Shown in pieces: positions 18,606 through 28,749 of a stretch of 64,000 nt of DNA. The position numbers were made by a program, and so were the translations under genes. The stretch covers positions 47,287-111,286 of the forward strand of contig MNIR01000058.1 of NCBI GenBank assembly GCA_001919865.1, in the 5' to 3' direction. Position 1 is the first letter of the stretch. Each line of letters starts with the position of its first letter. The notes beneath the pieces are model-generated. The model worked only from the letters and a program-made list of their open reading frames with translations. It was not told the DNA's origin and ran no database searches. The DNA is from Gemmatimonadetes bacterium 13_1_20CM_4_69_16. GTDB taxonomy: Bacteria; Gemmatimonadota; Gemmatimonadetes; Gemmatimonadales; GWC2-71-9.

Positions 18606-19850
18606 TTGCGGATCCTCGAGGCGGTGCGCTCGGGCGCCACCTTCGCGACGGCGCGCGATCAGTATCTGGCAGGACTCCACGACCGCGACCGCCGCCTCGC
18701 CTACGAGCTCGCCGCGGGCGTGCTGCGCAGCCGGGCCGACCTCGACCGGGCACTCGAGCTCGCGACGGCTGATCCCCGCCTCCACGACATCCTGCGACTC
18801 GGGGCCTACCAGCTGCGCGCACTCGCCCGCGTGCCCGCGTATGCCGCCGTGTCCACCAGCGTGGACCTGGCGCGCGAGGTCGCCGGGGAAGGCGGCGCCG
18901 CGTACCTCAATCAGGCGCTGCGACGACTCGCGGAGTCTGGGAGCCGGGAGCCGGGAGCAGTACCCTCCCATCCCGAATGGCTCTTGGCCCGCTGGCGGAA
19001 GCAGTTCGGCGACGACGAGACGGCGCGGCTCGTCGCGTGGAACGACGCCAAGCCGCCCCTGACGCTCCAACCGGCTCGCTGGAATGCAGAGACGCTACGC
19101 GCGCGGCTCCAAGCGGCCGGCTTCGGGGTACGAGAAGCGCCGTGGGGCGCGGGGCTGCTGCTGGCACCGACAGCGACCGCTCCCCGCTCCCTGCTCCCCA
19201 GCCGTTTGCCCGGGTTCGGGGAGGGCGCGTTCATCGTGCAAGACTCCGCCCACGCGCTCGTCTGCCGCTTCGCGGCGATCCCGCCCGGGGCGCTCACGTA
19301 CGACGCCTGCGCCGCTCCCGGCGGCAAAGCCGTCTTGCTCGAGCGGCTGGGCGCGCGGGTAGTGGCCGGCGACGCGCGCCGCGACCGGATGGAGCGCCTC
19401 GCGCAGACGGCGCGGCGCGCCGGAGTGGCAATTCGGCTCGCCGTCGCCGATCTTCTGTCGGCGCCGTTCGCAGCGGGGATACCGGTCGCCGTGTTCGTGG
19501 ACGCTCCGTGCACGGCGACGGGAACGATGGCGCGTCACCCCGATGCGCGCTGGAGGATATCCCTGCGCGCGATCGCCCGCGCGGCGGCGCGGCAGCGCGC
19601 CCTGCTCGACGCAGCGGCGCGCCTGGTGCCGCCGGGCGGCCTGCTGGTGTACGCGACCTGCTCGCTCGAGGCGGAGGAGAACAGCGACATCGTGAACGAT
19701 TTCCTGGGACGACACCGCGAGTTTCGGCGCGACCGAGCGCCGGGCACGGTGCCTGCCGAGCTGCTGACGGGGGAGGGCGACTTCCAGTCGCTCCCACAGC
19801 GGCACGGCATGGACGGCGCCTACGCGGCGCGCTGCGTGCGGGTGCGGTGA
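18606..19850 (+). CDS. rsmB: 16S rRNA (cytosine-967) methyltransferase (NusB domain + Fmu)
   Basis: NusB-like N-terminus; VQDSAHALVCRFAAIPPGALTYDACAAPGGKAVLLERL; DAPCTATGTMARHPDARWR; ATCSLEAEEN. Start codon uncertain. Confidence 0.9.
   Translation: MRILEAVRSGATFATARDQYLAGLHDRDRRLAYELAAGVLRSRADLDRALELATADPRLHDILRLGAYQLRALARVPAYAAVSTSVDLAREVAGEGGAAYLNQALRRLAESGSREPGAVPSHPEWLLARWRKQFGDDETARLVAWNDAKPPLTLQPARWNAETLRARLQAAGFGVREAPWGAGLLLAPTATAPRSLLPSRLPGFGEGAFIVQDSAHALVCRFAAIPPGALTYDACAAPGGKAVLLERLGARVVAGDARRDRMERLAQTARRAGVAIRLAVADLLSAPFAAGIPVAVFVDAPCTATGTMARHPDARWRISLRAIARAAARQRALLDAAARLVPPGGLLVYATCSLEAEENSDIVNDFLGRHREFRRDRAPGTVPAELLTGEGDFQSLPQRHGMDGAYAARCVRVR
18939..18960. repeat. 7-bp micro-repeat within rsmB, left member of inverted pair
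   Basis: gggagcc-gggagcc-gggagca. Confidence 0.7.
19179..19199. repeat. 7-bp micro-repeat within rsmB, right (inverted) member
   Basis: gctcccc-gctccct-gctcccc. Confidence 0.7.
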
Positions 19851-20620
19851 TGCAATTCCGGCGCCATCTGCCGCCGATCCACGAGTGGCGACTGCCGGGG
19901 CTCGATGCGCGCGGCGCCAAGCGCTGGGGCGCGGCAGTCGCCGCGGCACTCGCCGCCGGATATCTGACGGCTTACCTGGTGATCTTTCCGGCGCCGATCC
20001 TGCACGGGCACCAGGTCGTGCCCCGGGTGCTCGGGCTGTCGCTGGCCGAAGCCTCGGCCGCGCTCCGCAAGGCCGGGCTGCAGGTCCAGGACGGCGGCTC
20101 CGAGCCGCATCCCACGGCGCCGCAGGGGACGGTGATCTGGCAGGATCCGCCGCCCGGTCTCTCCGCGCCGGCGGGGCTGCGGGTGACCCTGGTGGCGAGC
20201 GACGGCCCCCCCAAGATTCCGGTACCGGACGTGGCGGGGCTGGACGGCGCCCTGGCTCAGCGTCTGGTGGCGGCCGCGGGCCTCACGGTGAGTCAGGTCG
20301 AGTCGGTGCAGGCCGCGGCACCGCGGGGCATCGCGATGCTCACTCGCCCGCCGGCGACCACCGTGCTGGCGCCGGGCGCGCCCGTGAGCGTCGTGGTGAG
20401 CCGGGGGGCGCCAACCATTCCGGTGCCGGACCTCTTGGGGATGTCGCAGGCGGACGCGCGCACCCGGCTCGAACTGGAGGGACTGACGCTCGGCACGGTG
20501 ACGCGACGGCGCACGGCCGACGCGAACCCGGGCACGGTCGTGGCCCAGCGGCCCGCGGCGGGGACGCTCGCCGCCGCCGCCACCGTGGTGGACATCGTCG
20601 TGGCCCGGAGCCCGCAATGA
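19850..20620 (+). CDS. membrane-anchored protein with three PASTA domains, no kinase domain
   Basis: One N-terminal TM then repeats VPRVLGLSLAEASAALRKAGL / VPDVAGLDGALAQRLVAAAGL / VPDLLGMSQADARTRLELEGL. Confidence 0.85.
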   Translation: MQFRRHLPPIHEWRLPGLDARGAKRWGAAVAAALAAGYLTAYLVIFPAPILHGHQVVPRVLGLSLAEASAALRKAGLQVQDGGSEPHPTAPQGTVIWQDPPPGLSAPAGLRVTLVASDGPPKIPVPDVAGLDGALAQRLVAAAGLTVSQVESVQAAAPRGIAMLTRPPATTVLAPGAPVSVVVSRGAPTIPVPDLLGMSQADARTRLELEGLTLGTVTRRRTADANPGTVVAQRPAAGTLAAAATVVDIVVARSPQ

Positions 20621-21288
20621 ATAACGGCATCCGCATCGCGCCCAGCGTGCTCTCCGCCGACCTGACCCGGCTCGCCGAGCAAGTGGGCCAGGTCCTGGCG
20701 GGTGGTGCCGATTGGCTGCACGTGGACGTGATGGACGGCCGCTTCGTGCCGAACCTCACCTTCGGCGCCAACATGATCGAGGCGTTGCGCAAGCTCACCG
20801 ATCGGCCGATCGATGTGCACCTCATGGTGGTCGAGCCGGAGCGGTACATCGATGCCTTTGCCGCCGCGGGCGCCTCGGTGTTCACACTGCACCCCGAAGC
20901 GACGCTGCACGTGCAACGCCAACTCGCCGCCGCACGCGACCGCGGGATGCTCGCCGGCCTGGCGCTCAATCCGGGCACGCCGCTCGCGCTGGCGGAGGAA
21001 GTCGTCGCTGACTTGGATCTGCTGCTCGTCATGACGGTGAACCCGGGGTTCGGCGGGCAGGGGTACCTCCCCGCCTCGAACGAGAAGATCCGGCGTGCTC
21101 GTGAGCTGCTCTCGGCGCACGGCTCGCGGGCGCTGCTGGAGGTGGACGGCGGCATCACACCGCAGACGATCGCCGCGGCGCACGCCGCGGGTGCCGACAC
21201 GTTCGTGGCCGGAAACGCGGTCTTCACCAGCCCCGATCCCGCCCGCGAGGTACGGGAGCTGCGGCGTCAATGCCTGGTGACCGCGTGA
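20617..21288 (+). CDS. rpe: ribulose-phosphate 3-epimerase
   Basis: IRIAPSVLSADLTRL; DWLHVDVMDGRFVPNLTFG; MTVNPGFGGQ. Confidence 0.97.
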   Translation: MNNGIRIAPSVLSADLTRLAEQVGQVLAGGADWLHVDVMDGRFVPNLTFGANMIEALRKLTDRPIDVHLMVVEPERYIDAFAAAGASVFTLHPEATLHVQRQLAAARDRGMLAGLALNPGTPLALAEEVVADLDLLLVMTVNPGFGGQGYLPASNEKIRRARELLSAHGSRALLEVDGGITPQTIAAAHAAGADTFVAGNAVFTSPDPAREVRELRRQCLVTA

Positions 21289-21821
21289 CGCCGCTGCGGC
21301 AGTGGTCCATCGCGATCAGCGCCGTCACGGCGCTGGGGTTCGGCACGGCGCTGGCGGTCAAAGTGTGGCCGCAGCTCGATCTGGTGGGCGCCGGGTCGCG
21401 CGCCCCCGGGTTCCACGCCGTGAACCTGCGTACGGCGCAGCCCGCGTCCCTCGCGAGCTACCGCGACAGGGTGATCCTGCTCAACGTGTGGGCCACCTGG
21501 TGCCCGCCGTGCCGCGTCGAGATGCCGTCCCTGGAGCGGCTGCAGCGAAAGCTCGGCGGCCCGGGCTTCGCGGTGGTCGCGGTGAGCATCGATGAGGGCG
21601 ACTCGAGCGAAGTGATGAAGTTCGTGCAACAGCTGGGGTTGAGCTTCGACATCCTCCACGACAAGGGCGGGGCCATCCAGCGCATCTACCAGACCACGGG
21701 CGTGCCCGAAAGCTTCGTCATCGACCGAGACGGCGTCATCATCAAGAAGGTGATCGGCGCGGCGGAATGGGACGGGCCGGTGAACGAGCTCCTGATCCGG
21801 AAACTCATCGATGCCCGTTAA
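21270..21821 (+). CDS. TlpA-like thioredoxin-fold protein
   Basis: LLNVWATWCPPCRVEMPSLERL; GVPESFVIDRDG. Confidence 0.92.
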   Translation: MPGDRVTPLRQWSIAISAVTALGFGTALAVKVWPQLDLVGAGSRAPGFHAVNLRTAQPASLASYRDRVILLNVWATWCPPCRVEMPSLERLQRKLGGPGFAVVAVSIDEGDSSEVMKFVQQLGLSFDILHDKGGAIQRIYQTTGVPESFVIDRDGVIIKKVIGAAEWDGPVNELLIRKLIDAR

Positions 21822-22740
21822 CATCGGGCAGCTGTTCGTCCGCAACTGGCCGATCAAGCTCGCGGCGATGTTCTTCGCCGTCATGCTGTACGTCGCGGTC
21901 GCGGCGCAGCAGCCGCTGTCGCAGCGCTTCGCCCTGCGGCTCGCGGTCACCGTACCGCCGGGGCGCGCCGTGCGGCAGCAGCCCGCGGGGGTGACGGTCA
22001 CCGTGACCGGCAAAGGCAGCGAGATCATGAAGCTGCGCTCGTTCCCACGCACCATTCGCAAGACGATCTCCGACACCTTCTCCGGATCGGTGTGGAGCAT
22101 CCATCTGCAGGCGTCCGACGTGGACATCCCCAAGGGCACCGACGTGCAGGTCGTGGAGATCACCCCGCGCGACGTCGACGTGGTGCTCGACCCCGTCGGG
22201 AAGAAGGACGTCAGGATCGTACCCCTGGTGCGCGTCGAGGCCGAGTCGGGCTACGTGCTGCGGGGCCTGTCGATCGTGCCGAGCGTGGCGCGCGTCGTGG
22301 GGCCGGAGAAGAGCCTCGCCGCCGTCGACTCCATCACGACGCTGCCCACCGTCATCTCGAGCGTGAACGGCCCGTTCTTCCGGACCGTCCCGCTCGACAC
22401 CACGCCGCTCGGCGTGGTACGGGTCGCGCCCAAGGAGGTTCGGGTCGCGGGTGAGGTGGCGGCGATCGTCGAGCGCTCGATCGGCGCCGTGCCGATCACG
22501 ACGGCGGCGTCCGGCTTCGCCGGGTTCCTGCTCACGCCCGAACGGGTGAGCGTGTGGGTCCGCGGCCCCGAGTCGAAGGTCAGCACGCTCACGAAGGACA
22601 GCGTGCGCGTGATCGCGCATCTGGTCGGCAAAGCGGGACCGGGCGGCTACGCCCGTCTCAGCGTCACCGCGCCGCCCGGGATCCGGGCGCGCGCCGTGCC
22701 CGACTCCGTCGGGCTGCGGCGCAAGACGGGCCGTGGCTGA
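21811..22740 (+). CDS. YbbR-like domain protein
   Basis: N-terminal TM (NWPIKLAAMFFAVMLYVAV) and repeated YbbR-type domains. Confidence 0.7.
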   Translation: MPVNIGQLFVRNWPIKLAAMFFAVMLYVAVAAQQPLSQRFALRLAVTVPPGRAVRQQPAGVTVTVTGKGSEIMKLRSFPRTIRKTISDTFSGSVWSIHLQASDVDIPKGTDVQVVEITPRDVDVVLDPVGKKDVRIVPLVRVEAESGYVLRGLSIVPSVARVVGPEKSLAAVDSITTLPTVISSVNGPFFRTVPLDTTPLGVVRVAPKEVRVAGEVAAIVERSIGAVPITTAASGFAGFLLTPERVSVWVRGPESKVSTLTKDSVRVIAHLVGKAGPGGYARLSVTAPPGIRARAVPDSVGLRRKTGRG

Positions 22741-23785
22741 CGTCGTCCTGGGGATCGAGACGTCGTGCGACGAGACCTCGGCCGCCGTGCTGGTAGCCGA
22801 GCGGGCGGGGCGCCCGCCCGAGCTCGCGAGCCTGGTGATTCTGTCGCAGGACATCCACAAGGTGTTCGGCGGCGTGGTCCCCGAGTTGGCGAGCCGGGCA
22901 CACCTCGCGGCGCTCCCCGCGGTGGTGGAGCGCGCCCTCGTGGAGGCGGGCATCGGGTGGAGCGCGCTGGACGCGGTCGCCGTGACCCAGGGACCGGGGC
23001 TCGTGGGTGCGCTGCTGGTCGGCGTGGTGTACGCCAAGGCGCTCGCCTACGCCGGCGATCGCGCCGTGATCGGGGTGCACCACATGGAGGGACACCTGTT
23101 CGCGCCGGCCCTCGAGGATCCCGAGCTCGCGCCCCCGTTCGTCGCCTTGCTCGTCTCGGGCGGTCATACCCTGCTGCTCGACGTTCTCGCGTGGGGCCGC
23201 TACCGCCTGCTCGGCGCAACCCGCGACGACGCCGCCGGCGAAGCCTTCGACAAGGTCGCGACGCTGCTCGGGCTCGGCTATCCCGGCGGGCCAGCGATCG
23301 AGCGGCTGGCCCCAGAAGGTGACCCGGCGCGCTTCAGCTTGCCCCGCCCGATGCTGGACGACGGATTCGAGTTCTCCTTCTCGGGTCTGAAGACCGCGGT
23401 GCTGCACGTGGTGCGCGCGAGCGACGACCTGAGCCGCGACCGGCCGCACATCGCCCGTGCGTTCCAGGACGCCGTGCTCGACGTGCTGGTGACGAAGCTC
23501 GAGCGCGCGGTGCGCGCCACCGGTCGCTCCACGGTCGTGCTGGGCGGCGGTGTCGCCTGCAGCCGCGCCCTCACGGCCCGCGCCGCCGAGCGACTCACCG
23601 GCCTGGCGCGCGTCGCCGTCGCGAGCCCCCGGCTGAACGCGGATAACGCCGCCATGATTGCGCGCGCCGGCTGGCATCGTCTCGGCAGGGGCGAGCGCAG
23701 CGACTGGACCCTCGACGCCCGCGCCGACCTGCCGTTCCCCGGTCTCGAGCCGGCGGCCATGCCGCGCGGCGTCCCACACCCATGA
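22733..23785 (+). CDS. tsaD: tRNA N6-threonylcarbamoyladenosine synthase subunit TsaD
   Basis: VLGIETSCDETSAAVL; VHHMEGHLFAP; LLVSGGHTLLL; GGVACSRALTARA. Confidence 0.97.
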   Translation: MADVVLGIETSCDETSAAVLVAERAGRPPELASLVILSQDIHKVFGGVVPELASRAHLAALPAVVERALVEAGIGWSALDAVAVTQGPGLVGALLVGVVYAKALAYAGDRAVIGVHHMEGHLFAPALEDPELAPPFVALLVSGGHTLLLDVLAWGRYRLLGATRDDAAGEAFDKVATLLGLGYPGGPAIERLAPEGDPARFSLPRPMLDDGFEFSFSGLKTAVLHVVRASDDLSRDRPHIARAFQDAVLDVLVTKLERAVRATGRSTVVLGGGVACSRALTARAAERLTGLARVAVASPRLNADNAAMIARAGWHRLGRGERSDWTLDARADLPFPGLEPAAMPRGVPHP

Positions 23786-24654
23786 ACGTTTACCCGCTCG
23801 TCGTCCACCTGCCCTTCTGCCTCGGGATTCCCGGGAAGTTCTGCATTGAGGAGCTCACCGGCTACGGCCTGATGATGATGGTCGCGTTCCTGATGGCGGG
23901 CTGGGTGATCCAAGTCGACCTGCGGCGGCGGCACATGAATGAGGACTACGCCGCGGACATCGTGTTCGGAGCCGTGATCGGCGGCATCGTCGGAGCCAAG
24001 ATCTGGTACGTGCTACTCACGGGCGCTTGGGACGCCCTGTTCGGCCGCGGCGGCTTCGTCTGGTACGGCGGGTTCCTGGGCGGCGTCGCCGGGGTGCTCC
24101 TGAACGGCTGGCGGAGACGCATCCCCGCGCGCTGGACCATGGAGCTCACCGCCGCTCCGCTGGCGCTAGGATACGCCCTCGGGCGGGTGGGATGCTTCCT
24201 CATCAACGACGACTACGGCATTCCGTCGAAGCTGCCGTGGGCGATGTCGTTTCCGGACGGCCGGCCGCCCACGCGGGTCGCCTATCTCCAGCAGATGCAC
24301 GTAACGTTCCCGCCCGGAACGGACCCCGGCCAATTGGTGGCCGTGCAGCCCACGCAGCTGTACGAGACCGCGCTGATGATGTTCGCATTCTGGCTGCTGT
24401 GGCGCCTGCGGGAGCACGGGCACGGCACCGGCTGGCGATTCGGGGTCTACCTGGTGCTCGCCGGCGCCGAGCGATTTCTCGTGGAGTTCGTGCGCGCGAA
24501 GGACGACCGGCTGCTCGGCCCCTTCACCATCGCCCAAGCGACGAGCCTGGCGTTGGTGCTGGTGGGCGTCTACGCGATGCAGCGGCTGTGGCACCCCGAG
24601 GCCACCGCCTTGCCGACCCCAGCGGCTCTCCAGCTGCCACACACCCCCGCCTGA
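23782..24654 (+). CDS. lgt: prolipoprotein diacylglyceryl transferase
   Basis: GYALGRVGCFLINDDYG; QPTQLYETALMM; AERFLVEFVRAKDDR. Confidence 0.93.
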   Translation: MNVYPLVVHLPFCLGIPGKFCIEELTGYGLMMMVAFLMAGWVIQVDLRRRHMNEDYAADIVFGAVIGGIVGAKIWYVLLTGAWDALFGRGGFVWYGGFLGGVAGVLLNGWRRRIPARWTMELTAAPLALGYALGRVGCFLINDDYGIPSKLPWAMSFPDGRPPTRVAYLQQMHVTFPPGTDPGQLVAVQPTQLYETALMMFAFWLLWRLREHGHGTGWRFGVYLVLAGAERFLVEFVRAKDDRLLGPFTIAQATSLALVLVGVYAMQRLWHPEATALPTPAALQLPHTPA

Positions 24655-26291
24655 TGCGGCGGCTGCCGGCGATCGCGCTCGCGGCGCTGGCGCTCGGGGC
24701 CTGCGAGCGGGGGAGATCCGGACCGCCGGACCTGATCCTCACCGGGGGCCGGATCTTTACGGCGGACTCGGAGCGCCCCTGGGCCGAAGCGCTCGCCCTG
24801 CGCGGTGACCGCATCGTGGCCGTCGGCAGCACGGACTCGGTGCGCCGTCTGGCCGGCCCGCGCACCCGAGCGCTGGAGCTGGGCGGCCGCACCGTCATCC
24901 CCGGCTTAAACGACGCGCACGCGCATCCCGGGCCCGAGCTACGGGGCACCAGAATCGCGGCAGCCACGGGGGACCCCGCTCTCCTCGAGGTGGTGCGCGC
25001 GCTCGCCGCGGCGAGTCGAGTTCGCCCGCGCGGGACGTGGCTACTCGCGACGGTGGGCGAGCGCGTGCTCGACGACCCCCGCACCAACCGCTTCTTTCTG
25101 GACAGCGTCGTTCCCGACCATCCCGTGGTGCTCGAGAGCTGGTCGGGCCACATGGCGATCCTCAATAGCGCGACGCTGGGGACGCTCGGGATCGGCCACG
25201 ACACGCCGGATCCGCCGGGCGGCCGCTACGGACGGGCGCCGGGATCGGGGGTGCTGGACGGACGCCTGACAGAGTACGCGTGGTGGAACGCGCGCCGGCG
25301 ACTCTCTAGCAGCGTCCCCGACAGCGCGAGCCGCGCCGACCTGCGACGCTATGCCGATGCGGCCGCGCGCTTCGGCATCACCACGGTGCAGGACATGAAT
25401 AGCGCACTCACGACGGCGCGCGCCGTGGCACTGCTGCGCACCGCTGACGTGGCGATCCGGTGGCGCGTGATCCGCTTCCCCATGACCCGGCCCGGGGGCC
25501 GGGACGTCGCCGACGCGCGCGCCGCCGGCCCGAGCCCGGGCGGGATGCTCAGGGTCTCGGGGGTCAAGTACATCCTCGACGGCACGCCCGTCGAGCGGGG
25601 TGCCGCGATGCGCCGCCCCTACGCCGACCGGCCCGGGTGGTCCGGCGAGGTCGACTTCCCTCCCGAGACGCTGCAGGCGATCATCCGCGAGACGCTCGCC
25701 TCGCGGGAGCAGTTGCTGGTGCACGCCGTGGGAGACAGCGCGATCGCCGTGCTGCTGCGCCTGCTGTCCGGCGCCGCGCCGGAATCGACGTGGCACGCGC
25801 TGCGGCCGCGGATCGAGCACGGTGACTTCCTCACCGCCGACCTGCTCCCATCGGCCCGCCGCCTCGGAGTCGTGGTGGTCCAGAACCCCGCACACTTCAC
25901 GATCCCCGACTTGATCCGGCGCCGCTACGGGCCAGGCCTGGCGGGCGCAGCGCAGCCGCTGCGCTCGCTCCTCACCGCCGGAGTCCCGATCGCCCTCGGC
26001 TCCGATGGTCCGATGAACCCGTACCTCAACCTCATGTTCGCGGTGACGCACCCCGTCAACCCTGCGGAGGCGCTCACCCGCGAGCAGGCAGTTCTCGCCT
26101 ACACGCGCGGCTCGGCATACGCCGAGTTCGCCGAGCGGGAGAAGGGTATGCTCACGCCCGGCATGCTGGCCGACCTCGCCGTCTTGTCGCAGGACATTTT
26201 TGCGGTTCCGCTGGGGGAGCTCTCGAAGACCGAGAGCGTGCTGACGTTGGTGGGGGGGAAGGTGGCGTACGACGCGGGCGTGGTGAAATAA
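24654..26291 (+). CDS. amidohydrolase family protein (YtcJ-like), lipoprotein signal
   Basis: LTGGRIFTADSERPWAEALALRGDRIVAVG; VIPGLNDAHAHPG; ALGSDGPMNPYLNL. Confidence 0.9.
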   Translation: MRRLPAIALAALALGACERGRSGPPDLILTGGRIFTADSERPWAEALALRGDRIVAVGSTDSVRRLAGPRTRALELGGRTVIPGLNDAHAHPGPELRGTRIAAATGDPALLEVVRALAAASRVRPRGTWLLATVGERVLDDPRTNRFFLDSVVPDHPVVLESWSGHMAILNSATLGTLGIGHDTPDPPGGRYGRAPGSGVLDGRLTEYAWWNARRRLSSSVPDSASRADLRRYADAAARFGITTVQDMNSALTTARAVALLRTADVAIRWRVIRFPMTRPGGRDVADARAAGPSPGGMLRVSGVKYILDGTPVERGAAMRRPYADRPGWSGEVDFPPETLQAIIRETLASREQLLVHAVGDSAIAVLLRLLSGAAPESTWHALRPRIEHGDFLTADLLPSARRLGVVVVQNPAHFTIPDLIRRRYGPGLAGAAQPLRSLLTAGVPIALGSDGPMNPYLNLMFAVTHPVNPAEALTREQAVLAYTRGSAYAEFAEREKGMLTPGMLADLAVLSQDIFAVPLGELSKTESVLTLVGGKVAYDAGVVK

Positions 26292-26295
26292 GGCG

Positions 26296-28371
26296 TCAGG
26301 GAAACGACGGTCGCCTGCGCTCGTCGCCGGCCGCAAACCGGTTCCGCTGCAGCCACACGACCGCGACGAGCAGCAGCACAACGAGCAGGGCCTGGAGCGA
26401 CAGCGACTGCAGCGTGGGATAGATCCCGAGCACCGGTATGCGCGGGGCCCACTCGACGACGGTCGTCTTCACCAGCCCCGCTTCCTGCAAGTCGGCGATG
26501 CCCTTTCCGGCGAACACGAAGGCCATGTAGTAGAGCATCGCGCTGGTGATCGCGAAGAACGGCTTGAGGGGAAGCTTCAAACCGAAGCGATTGATGCCGA
26601 GGTAGACCAGCACGAGCGCCGCCGCTCCCACAAGCAGCCCGCCCACCACCGCCGTCGCGCCCCCCCCCCCGCCGCCGGCTCCACCCACTCCCGGACCGGC
26701 TGACGTGAGCAGCGCCTTGTAGAAGAGGATCGTCTCGAATCCTTCGCGGTAGACCGCGAGGAACGCCACGGACGCGAGCGCGAGACCCGACCCCGCGGAC
26801 AGCGCGTCTTCCATGCGGCTCTTCACGTAGGCGTTCCACTTGGCGGCCTCGATCTTCGAGACGAGCCAGTAGCTCACGTAGAACAACACCGCCGTCGCGA
26901 GCAGCATGGTCACGCCCTCGAGCGTCTCACGCTGACCCGGCGTGATCTGGAACAGCACCTCGATCACCACCGCGGTCACCACGCTGGCCGCGACGGCGGC
27001 CCACGCGCCGCGCGCGACGTGCCGGCGTCGCTCGACCGCTCCCGCCTTCGCGAGGAAGGTCATCAGCGCCGCCACGATCAGGATCGCCTCGAACCCTTCC
27101 CGCAGCAGCAAGACGAACGACTCCATGAACAGGTTGGCCGCCGAGCCCTGATCCGCGACCAGCCGCTCGGCGCGCTCGAGCCCCGACAGGAGCCGCGCGT
27201 GGATCGCGTCCAGTTCTTCGCGCCCCGCCCCACCGGTCGCACGCGCGCGCAACGCGGCGAACGCATCCTCGAGCTCGCTCGCCAGGCCCGCGTTGCGCGC
27301 ACGCACCGCCGTCTCCACTTGCTCGAAGGTGAGGTAGGCGTCGAAGGCGAGCGGCCCGGACCGAAGCGCCACGGCCGAATCGACCTGACGCCGCACCGCC
27401 TCGAACGTCGCCGCGGCCGGTGACGTCGCCTCGTGCCGCTGCCGCTCCGCCGTCGGCAGCACCCGCAGGAAGGCGACCAGCTTCGCCGCACTCGCCCGAT
27501 CGAGTGCCTGCGCGAACCCCGGCATCGGCGTGCCGGGACGCCCGTGCAGGATCAGCTCGATGAGCTCGTCGTCCGAGAACCGGCCCTGTATCGCGAGGTC
27601 GCGCAACGCCGGCGGCTGTACGGAGAGCGACGCGGCGAGCGGCCCGTCGCCGCCGCCGGTGGCGCCGTGGCAGGAAGCGCAGTGCGCCGCGTACAGCCCC
27701 TCCCCCTCTCGCTCCTCACCACTCCCCGCGCGCAGCGTGGCGACGTAGGTCGCCACCGCCCAGCGGTCTTCCGGCGCCAGCGTTTCCTCGAACTGGGGCA
27801 TGGCGGTGCCGGCGACCCCGATCGTGACCTTGCGGTAGACGTCCACGGGTGACACGGGGCTCATCAAGCGCGGGTCGGCGAGACTCGCGGGCCGCGGCCC
27901 CTGGAGCTGCGGCGCCTTCGGGCCGTCGCCTCCGCCCGCCGGGCCGTGACACGCGAGGCACTGCTCACGATAGACGGCCGCTCCGCGCGCCAGGGACGGC
28001 GGCTGGACCGGGAATGGGTCGATCGCGCCGCCCGTGGCGGCGGCGATGCGTCCCACGAGGGCGTTCGCTCGGGCGGTGACGGAATCGGGTGGGGCGGCGC
28101 GGTCGACCATCGCCCGCAGGGCGCCGAGCTCCGTGTCGGCGACTGCGCGCACTCGGACGGGCAACGCCGGAGCGTCGAGCCGCGCCTGATCGAGAAACTG
28201 GCGCGCCTCGTCCACTTCGGCGGGGGCCGTGACCCGCCCGCCCCGCGGCACCACGCCGGTGGCGTACTCCTTGGCGGCAAGCGATGCGGCGGCGACGATG
28301 CGTCGCGCCACCGCCAGGGAGTCCGTCCCCTGCCCGTGGGCTTCGGCCACGGCACATGCGCTCAACAGCAA
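26296..28371 (-). CDS. di-heme cytochrome c / FTR1-family iron permease fusion
   Basis: Two CxxCH motifs (CLACHG, CASCHG) followed by C-terminal FTR1 module (LLREGFEAILIVAALM; YREGFETILFYKALL). Confidence 0.88.
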   Translation of the reverse strand: MLLSACAVAEAHGQGTDSLAVARRIVAAASLAAKEYATGVVPRGGRVTAPAEVDEARQFLDQARLDAPALPVRVRAVADTELGALRAMVDRAAPPDSVTARANALVGRIAAATGGAIDPFPVQPPSLARGAAVYREQCLACHGPAGGGDGPKAPQLQGPRPASLADPRLMSPVSPVDVYRKVTIGVAGTAMPQFEETLAPEDRWAVATYVATLRAGSGEEREGEGLYAAHCASCHGATGGGDGPLAASLSVQPPALRDLAIQGRFSDDELIELILHGRPGTPMPGFAQALDRASAAKLVAFLRVLPTAERQRHEATSPAAATFEAVRRQVDSAVALRSGPLAFDAYLTFEQVETAVRARNAGLASELEDAFAALRARATGGAGREELDAIHARLLSGLERAERLVADQGSAANLFMESFVLLLREGFEAILIVAALMTFLAKAGAVERRRHVARGAWAAVAASVVTAVVIEVLFQITPGQRETLEGVTMLLATAVLFYVSYWLVSKIEAAKWNAYVKSRMEDALSAGSGLALASVAFLAVYREGFETILFYKALLTSAGPGVGGAGGGGGGATAVVGGLLVGAAALVLVYLGINRFGLKLPLKPFFAITSAMLYYMAFVFAGKGIADLQEAGLVKTTVVEWAPRIPVLGIYPTLQSLSLQALLVVLLLVAVVWLQRNRFAAGDERRRPSFP

Positions 28372-28749
28372 GCTGACAAACAGCTTACGACAGATGGGGA
28401 TGATTCTCAGTCAGGAGGTGCCAAATACTAGAGTAAAACTGTCGGGAATTCAAGCACGCTCGCCCAGGTCTGGTAATTCTCCAGGTTCACTTCTAACAGC
28501 CGGGCCGGAGCCATCAAGGCGACCAAGTCTTCAACCCTCCACCTAGAAACGTCCTTCGGGCGCTTGTTAAACGTTTAACATCCCGAGGCGCGTGGAGAAG
28601 GGCACCGCCTTTCGGTGCCGAGCCCTTGCTGTCCGTTACATTGCTTCGCGCGGCGCTTGAGTTCACGTGACATGGCCCCCAAGTGTAATCTGACTCACAC
28701 CATTACTGGCGATAACCGCGATGATCAGACACAACCTTGGATCTTTTAC

